Positions 9,280 to 16,796 of a stretch of DNA of 33,869 nucleotides are shown here, one piece after another. Source of the DNA: JAUZPB01 sp037140715 (GTDB taxonomy: Bacteria > Bacteroidota > Ignavibacteria > Ignavibacteriales > SURF-24); assembly GCA_037140715.1 (NCBI GenBank), contig JBAXDX010000025.1:1-33869 (forward strand), given 5' to 3'. Numbering within the stretch: position 1 is the first letter of the stretch; every line of letters begins with the position of its first letter. Position numbers and translations under genes: made by a program. The notes under the pieces are model-generated. The model made no database searches. It worked only from the letters and a program-made list of their open reading frames with translations, and was not told the DNA's origin.

Positions 9280-9665
9280 TGTGGACCTGCAGTTTTAATT
9301 ACATTTTGTAAGTTTCTGTAATAGTCGCCAGCTTTTTTTGAAGCGAACTTAAATTTAAGCGTATTCTCAGCCATTTCAGCCATTTCCGTATCAATGTCAA
9401 CGTTGTTTTCTCCGGATATCTTATCAGTACTCGTATCGGTAATGATTTCGAACTTTTCATCAACCGGACCGTTTTCATTGGGAAAACCGAAATGCTTTCT
9501 GTTTGTTACCCTTAATTCATGGTAATTATCATTAAGCAACTCTTTGAACTGAACATCCTGCCTCTGATAATTTTTGGTACCGATGTTAGCAATATTTTTA
9601 CTTACGATCTTCTGCTTTTGAGTGCAGTAACCAAGCATTTTTTCAAGAGTTTTTATAGTTGACAT
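9276..9665 (-). CDS. flgB: Flagellar basal-body rod protein FlgB
   Basis: A 129-residue protein starting MSTIKTLEKMLGYCTQKQK, with the rod motif VSKNIANIGTKNYQRQDVQFKELL near the N-terminus and the FlgB-like end (DIDTEMAEMAENTLKFKFASKKAGDYYRNLQNVI). FlgB is the first proximal rod subunit. The frame is open further upstream to 9800, but I chose ATG 9663-9665: it gives the standard family length, the extra 45 residues look unlike FlgB, and a sigma-54 type promoter lies inside that upstream stretch at 9700-9716, so an earlier start would not be on its transcript. It is the first gene of the long flagellar operon. Confidence 0.94.
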   Translation of the reverse strand: MSTIKTLEKMLGYCTQKQKIVSKNIANIGTKNYQRQDVQFKELLNDNYHELRVTNRKHFGFPNENGPVDEKFEIITDTSTDKISGENNVDIDTEMAEMAENTLKFKFASKKAGDYYRNLQNVIKTAGPH

Positions 9666-9699
9666 ATGCTTTTTCTTGTGGCTGTTATTTTTTGTAAGG

Positions 9700-9716
9700 G
9701 GCAAAACTGATGCCAA
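9700..9716 (-). promoter_or_regulatory. Sigma-54 (-24/-12) promoter of the flagellar operon
   Basis: On the minus strand the sequence reads TTGGCATCAGTTTTGCC, matching the sigma-54 consensus TGGCAC-N5-TTGCW with one mismatch in each half and the required GG-N10-GC spacing. The predicted transcript would start near 9690, about 25 bases before the flgB ATG. This promoter would serve the whole flgB-to-fliK operon, consistent with sigma-54 control of basal-body genes in many bacteria. It needs an enhancer-binding activator; the regulator at 15450-16796 is one sigma-54 activator in view, but a link to it is not shown. Confidence 0.7.
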
Positions 9717-9947
9717 TGAAGTTATTTTGATATTAAAGTGAATAAGAAGAAATAGCAATTTTTTATGGCTAATTTTGAACACTTGCAAATTATTATTCAA
9801 TGAAATCTAAAAGTATTTCTTTACTTTTTTATTAAAAAGCGGTAAAATAATCGGAAATTAAGGGGGTATAAAGAATTTTGTGTAAATGGGATTTTGAAAA
9901 AGAACAGGAAATGCCCGGACGGGCAAAACGGAGTATTCTTTTTCAAT

Positions 9948-10014
9948 GAGGCTGACTAAAAAGTAATTTGGGGACAGAGAAAGACTAAAAATACCTTACT
10001 TTTTAGTCAGTCTC
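9948..10014. repeat. Long inverted repeat upstream of the flagellar operon
   Basis: Two 19-base arms, 9948-9966 and 9996-10014, are complementary with one mismatch (core CTGACTAAAAAGTAA). The 29-base loop contains GGGGACAG and a partial third copy of GACTAAAAA. No T-run follows on either side, so it does not look like a standard terminator. It lies between two divergent genes (flgB and the RRM protein). It might be a small repeat-type element, a relic end of a mobile element, or a structured regulatory site. Function unknown. Confidence 0.55.
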
Positions 10015-10382
10015 GCAATATGGTGTTAACCTGACAGCATTGGAATACCCGTGTAGTCTGTCAGATTCAATCACATTCCTTAAGAATGAACCTGTTTGTT
10101 AAGATTTGGCGGACAGTCCATTTAACCCGCCTGAGGAGAATGAAACTATTGACCGACAATGGATTTATTGCCATTACAGGGGGTTTTATCTGACAACCAG
10201 TCGGAATCCTGTCCGCTTAAGACTGGAAATGAAATATTTCCCTGATTCTTAATTTATTTCGGACAGCAGTATAAAATTTAAGTTAGTATCCATTCAGCAA
10301 TTGATAGATTTAAAAAATATTTTTATCTTAGTATACCGGAATTAGACCGGAAACTATTTTATTCATTCTTAAAGGATCTATT
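10015..10382. other. Intergenic stretch before the RRM gene
   Basis: No gene is visible here. The hexamer GGACAG recurs (10111-10116, 10260s), and an 8-base inverted pair GCGGACAG / CTGTCCGC lies at 10109-10116 and 10209-10216. Just before the start codon CCGGAATTAGACCGGAA (about 10337-10353) forms a short direct repeat, and AAAGGA near 10370 is the ribosome binding site of the next gene. The promoter of the RRM gene is probably in the AT-rich part after 10290 but I cannot assign it with certainty. Confidence 0.4.
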
Positions 10383-10634
10383 GTGAGTACTAAACTATTT
10401 GTCGGTTCATTACCATGGTCAATTAATGACAAGTCTTTAGAGGAAACATTTCAGAAATTCGGGCCGGTTATTTCTGCAAAAGTAATTGTTGATACTGCTA
10501 CCGGAAGATCAAAAGGATTTGCCTTCGTGGAAATGGCAAACTCTTCCGATGCAAGCGATGCTATAAAAGCATTAAACAATTCAGAATTGAAAGGAAGAAC
10601 TATCGTAGTTAACGAAGCTAAACCGCGCACTTGA
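10383..10634 (+). CDS. Small RRM-type RNA-binding protein
   Basis: An 83-residue protein made of a single RNA recognition motif. RNP2 is LFVGSLPW (residues 5-12) and RNP1 is KGFAFVEM (residues 44-51), with the usual aromatic residues for RNA stacking. Proteins of this size occur in Bacteroidota, Chlorobi and cyanobacteria, often cold-induced, and bind single-stranded RNA in the cytoplasm. The start codon is GTG, with AAAGGA about eight bases upstream. The glycine-rich tail found in some relatives is missing; the protein ends at VNEAKPRT. The gene stands alone with its own terminator, so it is monocistronic. Confidence 0.93.
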   Translation: MSTKLFVGSLPWSINDKSLEETFQKFGPVISAKVIVDTATGRSKGFAFVEMANSSDASDAIKALNNSELKGRTIVVNEAKPRT

Positions 10635-10660
10635 TAAAGATATTCTACTTTGTTTCCTGA

Positions 10661-10697
10661 AAAGCGTCTTAATTTATTATGACGCTTTTTTATTTTT
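10661..10697 (+). terminator. Rho-independent terminator of the RRM gene
   Basis: AAAGCGTC (10661-10668) pairs perfectly with GACGCTTT (10681-10688) around a 12-base AT loop, followed by TTTATTTTT. It begins 27 bases after the stop codon of the RRM gene. Confidence 0.85.
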
Positions 10698-10768
10698 AAC
10701 TCGAAATTAGTTTGCAATCAGCTTGGTTAATCTGACATTTTATCAAAGTCGCAACCACAAGTTTTGCA

Positions 10769-11269
10769 TCAGGTTAATATCTCAATAATATTTTTATACT
10801 GAGGAAATAACACTAATAAATATTCCCTGTCCGCCATTTCAAAGTCGGCAAAGTCAAATCCAGGAGAAACCGTACAGCCTGTGAGGACAAACGAATTTTC
10901 ATAGGTAAATTGAGCGCCAAACCAAGCATTCATAGGAATTACAGCCATCGGCATTTCACCATTTTCAATATCCTTACCCAGCTTTAAGACTGAATATTTC
11001 CCGTCTTCATCGATAACATGAATATCAACAGCATCACCGGTATAATGATGCCAGATTTCATCAGACTTAATTCTGTGGAATTTGGAAAACTGATTACTCT
11101 CGAGCAAAAAATAAATTGAAGTAGAAAAACACCTTTCGCCCTTAAATCTATCAGGCAGAAACTGTTCCGCGATTGATTCTTCAGAACGATACACCTCTCT
11201 GAAATATCCGCCTTCCGGGTGAGGCTACAAATGTAACTTACTTATCCAGTATTCAGATTTTTCTTTCAT
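10769..11269 (-). pseudogene. DUF985/Cupin_5 family gene interrupted by an in-frame amber stop
   Basis: The reading frame from GTG at 11194 encodes 141 residues of a Cupin_5 (DUF985) protein: VYRSEESI..., STSIYFLLESNQFSKFHRIKSDEIWHHY, the jelly-roll core, and a C-terminal TVSPGFDFADFEMADREYLL typical of the family. Upstream in the same frame the family's hallmark PHPEGGYFRE is intact, then a TAG (11225-11227), then 14 more codons back to an ATG at 11267-11269 with AGGG five bases before it. The stop sits where relatives commonly have Gln (L-Q-PHPEGG), so a single CAG-to-TAG change would explain it. No ribosome site supports a start at the GTG. I read it as a recent nonsense pseudogene; a sequencing error is the alternative. 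The protein's function is not well known. Confidence 0.8.
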
Positions 11270-11596
11270 AATATCCCTATAACTATAAATAGATAAGCGA
11301 AAGATAATAAATCCACTCAAAAAAAGTGTATATATTTTCATCGACTGGGCGTTGAATAATTAAACATGGGAAATCACTATTTTCGGACAGAAAACTAATT
11401 AAAGCTGATTTTCCATATTTCGGTGATGAAAATTTCATCAGATACTAGTTTTTAATGTTATCCCACAATAATGGGTATAATTCCTCTATGCTATTGTAAA
11501 ATAACAATATATAAGAAAACTTATTTTAACAGGATTTTTCCGGCCCGTTATTTGGTATATATGTTTTATACAAAATAACATAAAGAAGGATCTATC
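11270..11596. other. Intergenic region with a weak sigma-54-like site
   Basis: No gene is seen. At 11541-11557 the plus strand reads CGGCCCGTTATTTGGTA, with GG-N10-GG spacing. It resembles a degenerate -24/-12 element (the -12 GC is GG) about 40 bases before the ATG of the GcvH-like gene. It is clearly weaker than the sites at 9700 and 17411, so I give it little weight. AAGGA (11586-11590) is the ribosome site of the next gene. Confidence 0.3.
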
Positions 11597-12253
11597 ATGG
11601 TAGCATTATTTGTAGTATTGACGTTTATTTTATTCGTCGTAATCGATTTAATAATATTAAAAGCACAAAGGAAAAACTATACAGCAGTCGAAGGATCAAC
11701 TAAAGCAGTATTTAACAAGAAAAGCCTTCACCTGCCGGCAAACCTCTTTATTTCCAAAGGACACACCTGGGCGCAGAGAATTGAAGACGGACTTGTAAAA
11801 ATCGGTATTGATGAATTTGTTTTGAAAGCACTTGGCAAAATTTCTGTTTCAAACATGGTTCAGGAACAGACCGTAGTCAGACAGGGTGATGTAATCATGG
11901 AAGGTATGTCAGGCAATACACGATTCCAGTTCCGCTCGCCCCTCGATGGTACAGTAAAGCTTGTCAATCGCAACTTAAAAATAATTGAAGACCCGTATCA
12001 GAAAGACTGGGGAATGGTTGTGGTTCCTTCAAACTGGGATAATAATGTTAAAAGCCTTAATACCGGTCTGGCTGTTGTTAACTGGATGAAAGAAGAATTC
12101 TCAAGATTAAAAGATTTTTTATCAGTTAACTCATATAATACCGAATTAGTCGGAGTTACAATGCATGATGGCGGTAATATAATGGAAGGTTCCGTTACGA
12201 ATATTAAAGACGATGGACTTAAAGTATTCGAAAAAGACTTCCTGTCCTTTTAA
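11597..12253 (+). CDS. Membrane-anchored GcvH-like protein lacking the lipoyl lysine
   Basis: A 218-residue protein with one N-terminal membrane segment (about residues 2-22) and a glycine cleavage H-protein-like fold: KGHTWAQRIEDGLVKIGIDE...ALGKIS, then GDVI(M)EG and the SPLDGTVKLVN hairpin. Aligned on GDPIAVVESVKAAS of true GcvH, the lipoylated lysine falls at Asn107, so it cannot carry lipoate by the usual route. The tail has GVTMHDGG (about 186-193), which recurs in the next protein as GLTMMDGG. The gene begins a plus-strand cluster with a second H-like protein, a cytochrome c and a haem-type sensor kinase, so a role in redox or envelope signalling is more likely than glycine cleavage. 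Exact function unknown. AAGGA lies upstream of the ATG. Confidence 0.8.
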   Translation: MVALFVVLTFILFVVIDLIILKAQRKNYTAVEGSTKAVFNKKSLHLPANLFISKGHTWAQRIEDGLVKIGIDEFVLKALGKISVSNMVQEQTVVRQGDVIMEGMSGNTRFQFRSPLDGTVKLVNRNLKIIEDPYQKDWGMVVVPSNWDNNVKSLNTGLAVVNWMKEEFSRLKDFLSVNSYNTELVGVTMHDGGNIMEGSVTNIKDDGLKVFEKDFLSF

Positions 12254-12336
12254 TTTTTGTACGATTCGACTTTATACCTGCCGGACGTATTTAAGCAACT
12301 AATTTTTTAGATGATAATTAAACCTGAGTAGCTACC

Positions 12337-13074
12337 ATGAAAGACAATAATTGTTTTCTCAATATGCAGTGTATCTGGATGGCTTCCAATATAGTGGATT
12401 ATAAACTTTGCGACCGTGAATTTAACTGCGACAGTTGTAGTTTCGACAAATCCATTAGAAACATTCAGCACCATGTTAGTTCTCCGAAAATCGAAGATAC
12501 GAAATCGAAAGCTCAGTACGTTATACAAAATGTTATAAACAAAATAGAATCTACTGAATTTAACAGCCATTATCATTATTTTAGCAACCACCTGGTTGCC
12601 AAAAATTTATTTGTTGATACCTATTACCTCGGCTTTAGTCCGGTAATGATCAGTCTGATGGATAATTACACCCGCATTGATTACTGCTCAAGAGGTGATG
12701 TTGTCAGGAAAGATCAGCCGATACTTAAAATTGTGGGTCCTTGGGGCGAGACAGATGTTACAGCCCCAATGGATTTTACCTGTCTTGGTCATATCACCGA
12801 AAACCGGAACTCTGCTGAAAGATGGTTCAGCCTTATTGAATCATCCCGCGATGAACTTCAGACCAAATCGGCTCCGGTTTCAGATTACCACAGGGACATA
12901 ATAAGTGTTGCAAAGGAATTAACCAACTTTCAAATTAACTATCCGGAAATCGGATTGACAATGATGGATGGCGGTATTGACGCACGTTACCTCTTCCAGA
13001 TAATTGGCAACAGCAAGTACTCGGATATCCTGAACACTTTATTTCACAAATCATTAAGGAACGGACTCAAATGA
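12337..13074 (+). CDS. Second GcvH-like protein with N-terminal cysteine cluster, no lipoyl lysine
   Basis: A 245-residue soluble protein. Its N-terminus holds a cysteine-rich motif (Cys6, 12, 25, 31 and 34; KLCDREFNCDSCSFDK) that could bind a metal or an Fe-S cluster or form disulfides. It is followed by a helical linker and an H-protein-like domain (YLGFSPVMISLMDNYTRI...GDVVRKDQPILKIVGPWG...VTAPMDFTCLGHI). At the position of the lipoyl lysine there is Trp136. The C-terminal GLTMMDGG matches GVTMHDGG of the preceding gene, so the two are paralogues. The start is ATG 12337 (no strong ribosome site; ATG 12364 is an alternative). Its stop overlaps the cytochrome gene by four bases (ATGA), tying it to electron transfer. 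Function not known. Confidence 0.78.
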   Translation: MKDNNCFLNMQCIWMASNIVDYKLCDREFNCDSCSFDKSIRNIQHHVSSPKIEDTKSKAQYVIQNVINKIESTEFNSHYHYFSNHLVAKNLFVDTYYLGFSPVMISLMDNYTRIDYCSRGDVVRKDQPILKIVGPWGETDVTAPMDFTCLGHITENRNSAERWFSLIESSRDELQTKSAPVSDYHRDIISVAKELTNFQINYPEIGLTMMDGGIDARYLFQIIGNSKYSDILNTLFHKSLRNGLK

Positions 13075-13592
13075 AAGGAACAATTGGTTTATTTGTATGC
13101 ACTTTGTTGATTACTGTTTTTGTAACTAATCAAAATTTATTCGCTCAGGCTAAATATACAGGCGAAAAACTTTGCTCGGCCTGCCATAAAGGCGACAAGG
13201 GTAAGAACGTTCACGAAAAATGGCTCGCCTCTGCTCACGCAAAAGCATTCGCAACATTAAAAACACCCGCGGCTAAAGAAGTAGCAGCTAAATTAAAAAT
13301 CGCGGACGCTTCAACTTCAGAAAAATGCCTTGCATGTCACGTTACTAACGGTGGAAACGGAGCCGGGATTAAGAAAGAAGAAGGCGTTACCTGCGAACAA
13401 TGCCACGGCGCCGGTTCTGATTACAAGTCTATGGATGTTATGAAAAACAGAGATGCTGCAATAAAAAAAGGTCTTATCATTGGTCATAATAACAAAGAAC
13501 TTTGCATAAAATGCCATAATACTAAAAGCCCGACCCACAAACCTTTTGACTATGCCAGGGAATGGGCGTTGATTAAACATACAATTAAATAA
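13071..13592 (+). CDS. Secreted tetraheme cytochrome c (c554-like)
   Basis: A 173-residue protein with a Sec signal peptide (about residues 1-26, ending LFAQA) and four c-type haem sites: CSACH (35-39), CLACH (86-90), CEQCH (108-112) and CIKCH (145-149). Additional histidines (for example His48, His56 and His139) could be distal ligands. Spacing and the GVTCEQCHGAGSDY segment resemble the cytochrome c554/c-prime family. It would act as an electron carrier or redox sensor partner in the periplasm. It is translationally coupled to the second GcvH-like gene (ATGA overlap) and followed by a strong terminator, so these form one transcription unit. The electron donor or acceptor cannot be told from the sequence. 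Confidence 0.9.
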   Translation: MKGTIGLFVCTLLITVFVTNQNLFAQAKYTGEKLCSACHKGDKGKNVHEKWLASAHAKAFATLKTPAAKEVAAKLKIADASTSEKCLACHVTNGGNGAGIKKEEGVTCEQCHGAGSDYKSMDVMKNRDAAIKKGLIIGHNNKELCIKCHNTKSPTHKPFDYAREWALIKHTIK

Positions 13593-13612
13593 GTTTTTGT
13601 TAATGGAAAGTT

Positions 13613-13650
13613 AAATGGAAAAGGCCGGGTAACCGGTCTTTTCCATTTTT
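13613..13650 (+). terminator. Strong rho-independent terminator after the cytochrome gene
   Basis: A 16-base stem (13613-13628 with 13633-13648, core GGAAAAGGCCGG, one G-T pair) with a GTAA tetraloop, followed by TT. The right arm contains TCTTTTCC and ends in TTTTT. It starts about 20 bases after the stop and separates the GcvH-like/cytochrome unit from the two-component genes. Confidence 0.85.
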
Positions 13651-13848
13651 AAATATCAGGTTTCAGCATCTTTACATATCTCAATACAGTTCCAAAAGTG
13701 AAATTACTTTCCGCTACCCGTGCGGTAATGCACTCATTCATACAGCCACCGGATTAATCAGCACTCCAATCCTTTTTATAGTTAATTTGCTTGCTATTAA
13801 CCCTGCGCTTAAATAATTTTCAACAACATTTTTAATGTCTTTATTCAA

Positions 13849-15435
13849 ATGAAAATAAAATTCTATAATAAGCTCAGCTTTAATCTAATCATTGTCGTTT
13901 CATCGATTGTCCTGATTAACTTGGCTTTCCATACTTTTTTTACGCTTAACAAGCTCGAAAAAGATCTATCCCATTCTTACTCACAGAATGCTTACAATAT
14001 CAGCGATATTATCAAAAAATCCACACGCTACAGTATGCTCCTTAACCACAATAACGATGTCCATCAGATTATTAAAACAATAGGAACGGAATCGGGCGTT
14101 GAGAGGATCAGACTTTACAATAAACAGGGCATAATAATTTTTTCGACTGATACAACCGAAATTAATGCAACTATGGGTAAAACCTCTGAGGCATGCATGG
14201 TCTGCCATAGTCATGGACAGACTCTCAAAAGCATTGCCATGAAAGACAAAATTCGTATATTTAAAAATAATGACGGCTCAAGATCCATGGGACTTATCAA
14301 TCCCATATATAACGAAAAAGACTGCTATACTTCAGAGTGCCACGCTCACGAAGCAAATGTTGAAATACTTGGCGTGCTTGACGTTGTTATCTCAATGAAA
14401 GCAGTCGATAATATTATTGCGGGTAATATAAAGAGCATTGTTACTACATACATATTCGTTACTTTCATAATTTCACTCTTCAGCTGGCTGTTTATCTCCA
14501 TTCTTGTAAATAAACCAATTAAAAAAATTACTAAAGGCATCGAAGAAATCGGCAAGGGCAATCTTGATTATAGAATTACAGTAAAATCAAGAAACGAACT
14601 TGGCAAAATGGCAACGCAGTTTAATGATATGTCAGGCAGGATGGACCTTGCTTATAAAGAAATAAAGCAATGGTCGGAAACACTGAACGAAAAAGTAAAT
14701 GAAAAAACCGAGGAATTAAAGAAAATCTATGAGCAAATCATACAGATTGAAAAACTGGCATCGCTCGGCAAACTTTCAGCTACGGTAGCCCATGAGCTGA
14801 ATAATCCGCTTGAAGGTATTTTAACTTACAGCAAATTGATTTCCAAACAACTCGCGAAAATACAGAAGGAAGACGAGTTCCGGAAGATAATCGACTATCT
14901 CTCCCTTATTTCAGAAGAATCTTCGCGTTGCGGGCGCATTGTTAAGGATCTCCTGTTATTCTCGCACCGCGGTGATGATGAGTTCGCCCAGGAAGATATA
15001 AACAGAATAGTGGAGAAGAGTGCGCTGATTATTAATCACCACCTCGAAATAAAAAAAATAAAGCTTGAAAAGGATATCCCTTCTCAGCCGGTAAACGTTA
15101 TCGGCGATTCACAAAAAATCCAGCAGGCACTTATCTCCCTGCTTATCAACGCAATCGAGTCTATGCCCAACGGCGGAACACTTTGCGTTAAGGTATCTGT
15201 TGATGAACAGAATTCGGTAGTAATCAGAATTATTGATCAGGGCTATGGGATTTCCGGGAAGGACCTGCCTCATATTTTTGAGCCGTTCTATTCTACTAAA
15301 CAAAAATCAAAAGGTACCGGACTCGGCCTTGCAGTAGCCTACGGAATTATTGACCGCCATAAAGGTAAAATTGAAGTGGAGAAGACCTCGCCTGAAGGCA
15401 CTACTTTTAAGATTACATTACCAGTAAGAAAATAA
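13849..15435 (+). CDS. Membrane histidine kinase with haem-binding periplasmic sensor domain
   Basis: A 528-residue kinase. TM1 is at about 12-34 and TM2 at about 197-220. Between them, the periplasmic sensor domain has a CxxCH haem site, CMVCH (116-120), and a CX4CH site, CYTSECH (159-165), so it probably binds one or two c-type haems and senses redox state, NO or CO. HAMP (about 220-270) and a coiled coil follow. Then come HisKA with the phospho-acceptor His315 (ATVAHELNNPL) and HATPase_c with the N box LLINAIESMPNGG, G1 DQGYGIS and G2 GTGLGLAVAYG. It starts at ATG 13849 without a clear ribosome site. The response regulator follows after 14 bases, a clear kinase/regulator pair (NtrB/NtrC-like). 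Confidence 0.92.
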   Translation: MKIKFYNKLSFNLIIVVSSIVLINLAFHTFFTLNKLEKDLSHSYSQNAYNISDIIKKSTRYSMLLNHNNDVHQIIKTIGTESGVERIRLYNKQGIIIFSTDTTEINATMGKTSEACMVCHSHGQTLKSIAMKDKIRIFKNNDGSRSMGLINPIYNEKDCYTSECHAHEANVEILGVLDVVISMKAVDNIIAGNIKSIVTTYIFVTFIISLFSWLFISILVNKPIKKITKGIEEIGKGNLDYRITVKSRNELGKMATQFNDMSGRMDLAYKEIKQWSETLNEKVNEKTEELKKIYEQIIQIEKLASLGKLSATVAHELNNPLEGILTYSKLISKQLAKIQKEDEFRKIIDYLSLISEESSRCGRIVKDLLLFSHRGDDEFAQEDINRIVEKSALIINHHLEIKKIKLEKDIPSQPVNVIGDSQKIQQALISLLINAIESMPNGGTLCVKVSVDEQNSVVIRIIDQGYGISGKDLPHIFEPFYSTKQKSKGTGLGLAVAYGIIDRHKGKIEVEKTSPEGTTFKITLPVRK

Positions 15436-15449
15436 TAATTGGAACAAAG

Positions 15450-16796
15450 ATGAAGAGTAAATTCTCTATATTAATAGTTGATGATGAAAAAATTGTACGC
15501 GAATCGTTATTCCACTGGTTTGAAGAAGAAGGATATAACGTTGATACGGCAGACAGTGGCGAAGCTGCATTAAGTATAACAGGTAAGGGAAAATATGAAC
15601 TGATGCTGGTCGATATGAAGATGCCCGGCATTAGCGGGCTTGAACTACTCGATAAGATAAAGGAAATTGATAAGGATTGTATTTTCATACTCATTACAGC
15701 ATTTGCATCCGTCCCGACTGCAATAAAGGCTCTTAAAAATGGTGCGTATGACTATATTACAAAGCCTATCGACCCTGATGAACTGGCGCATATTGTCGAA
15801 AAGGCAATTCATCAGAGAGAACTGGTACTGGAAAACAGTCAGCTCAAGGATAGTATCAATGAGATAATCAAACCGGATAACCTGATTGGTGAAAGCCGTC
15901 ATATGAAAAAGATATTTGAACTTATAAACACCGTGGCTCAAACTGATACTACCGTTATGATAAGAGGCGAGAGCGGCACAGGCAAAGAACTTGTCGCTAA
16001 GGCTATTCATATAAACAGCAGGCGAAAGTATTTTCCGATAATTACAGTAAACTGCGGAGCGCTTGCCGAGTCGTTGCTTGAAAGTGAGCTGTTCGGGCAT
16101 GAAAAAGGAGCATTTACAGGCGCTCATTACAAGAGAAAAGGAAAATTCGAGATGGCCGATGGCGGCACTATATTCCTTGATGAGATTGGCTCTGTCTCTC
16201 CTAAAATGCAGGTTGAGCTTCTCCGCGTGATTGAATCAAAGTGCTTTGCCAGAGTAGGCGGGAACGAAAACCTGAAGAGCGATTTTAGAATTATCGCCGC
16301 GACAAATGAACCTCTTGAAGACTTGCTTAAGGAAATGAAATTCAGAGAAGACCTTTATTACCGCCTGAATGTATTTTCAATTTTTATCCCGCCTCTAAGG
16401 GAAAGACGCGAGGATATTCCCATCCTGGCTTATTACTTCATTAACAAGTTTAATGCTGCTATGAATAAGAACGTTAAGAATATCTCCAACGAAGCAATGG
16501 ATTTCCTTGTAAATTATAACTGGCCTGGCAATGTGCGCGAGCTGGAGAACGCCATAGAACGCGCTATTGTGGTCGGTAAAGGAGATTCGGTACTGATTGA
16601 CGACTTACCGTTCCACGTTATGCCTAATAACAGAATTGACAAAAGCGATGTAAGCCTCTCTGCCATTGAAAAAAAACATATCCTGAATGTACTCGAAAAC
16701 CATAACTGGAATATATCACGTAGCGCTGAGGCTTTGCAGATTGACAGGGTTACCCTTTATAATAAAATTAATAAATACGGATTCCGTAAGAGCTGA
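15450..16796 (+). CDS. Sigma-54-dependent response regulator (NtrC family)
   Basis: A 448-residue activator in three parts. The receiver domain has DD at 11-12 and phospho-acceptor Asp55 (MLVDMKMPG). The AAA+ domain has Walker A GESGTGKE (173-180), the sigma-54-contacting GAFTGA loop (220-225), Walker B GTIFLDEIG (239-247), and the arginine-rich FREDLYYRLNVFSI block. The C-terminal Fis-type helix-turn-helix is NWNISRSAEALQIDRVTLYNKI. Phosphorylation by the adjacent haem-type kinase would trigger oligomerisation and opening of sigma-54 promoters. A likely target is the sigma-54 site at 17411-17427 two genes downstream. The stop overlaps the next ATG by one base (TGATG). Confidence 0.95.
   Translation: MKSKFSILIVDDEKIVRESLFHWFEEEGYNVDTADSGEAALSITGKGKYELMLVDMKMPGISGLELLDKIKEIDKDCIFILITAFASVPTAIKALKNGAYDYITKPIDPDELAHIVEKAIHQRELVLENSQLKDSINEIIKPDNLIGESRHMKKIFELINTVAQTDTTVMIRGESGTGKELVAKAIHINSRRKYFPIITVNCGALAESLLESELFGHEKGAFTGAHYKRKGKFEMADGGTIFLDEIGSVSPKMQVELLRVIESKCFARVGGNENLKSDFRIIAATNEPLEDLLKEMKFREDLYYRLNVFSIFIPPLRERREDIPILAYYFINKFNAAMNKNVKNISNEAMDFLVNYNWPGNVRELENAIERAIVVGKGDSVLIDDLPFHVMPNNRIDKSDVSLSAIEKKHILNVLENHNWNISRSAEALQIDRVTLYNKINKYGFRKS

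Noticed and set aside
9666..9800. Longer flgB start (45 extra residues)
   Set aside because: The added sequence is unlike FlgB and contains the sigma-54 promoter at 9700-9716.
10769..11194. Intact shorter cupin starting at GTG 11194
   Set aside because: It lacks the family's PHPEGG strand and a ribosome site; the conserved sequence continues upstream across the amber codon.
11597..12253. Genuine glycine cleavage H protein
   Set aside because: The lipoyl lysine is replaced by Asn, an N-terminal membrane segment is present, and no other glycine cleavage gene is nearby.
12307..12591. Minus-strand open frame opposite the second GcvH-like gene
   Set aside because: Lies wholly opposite a coding gene with paralogue support and has no recognisable features.
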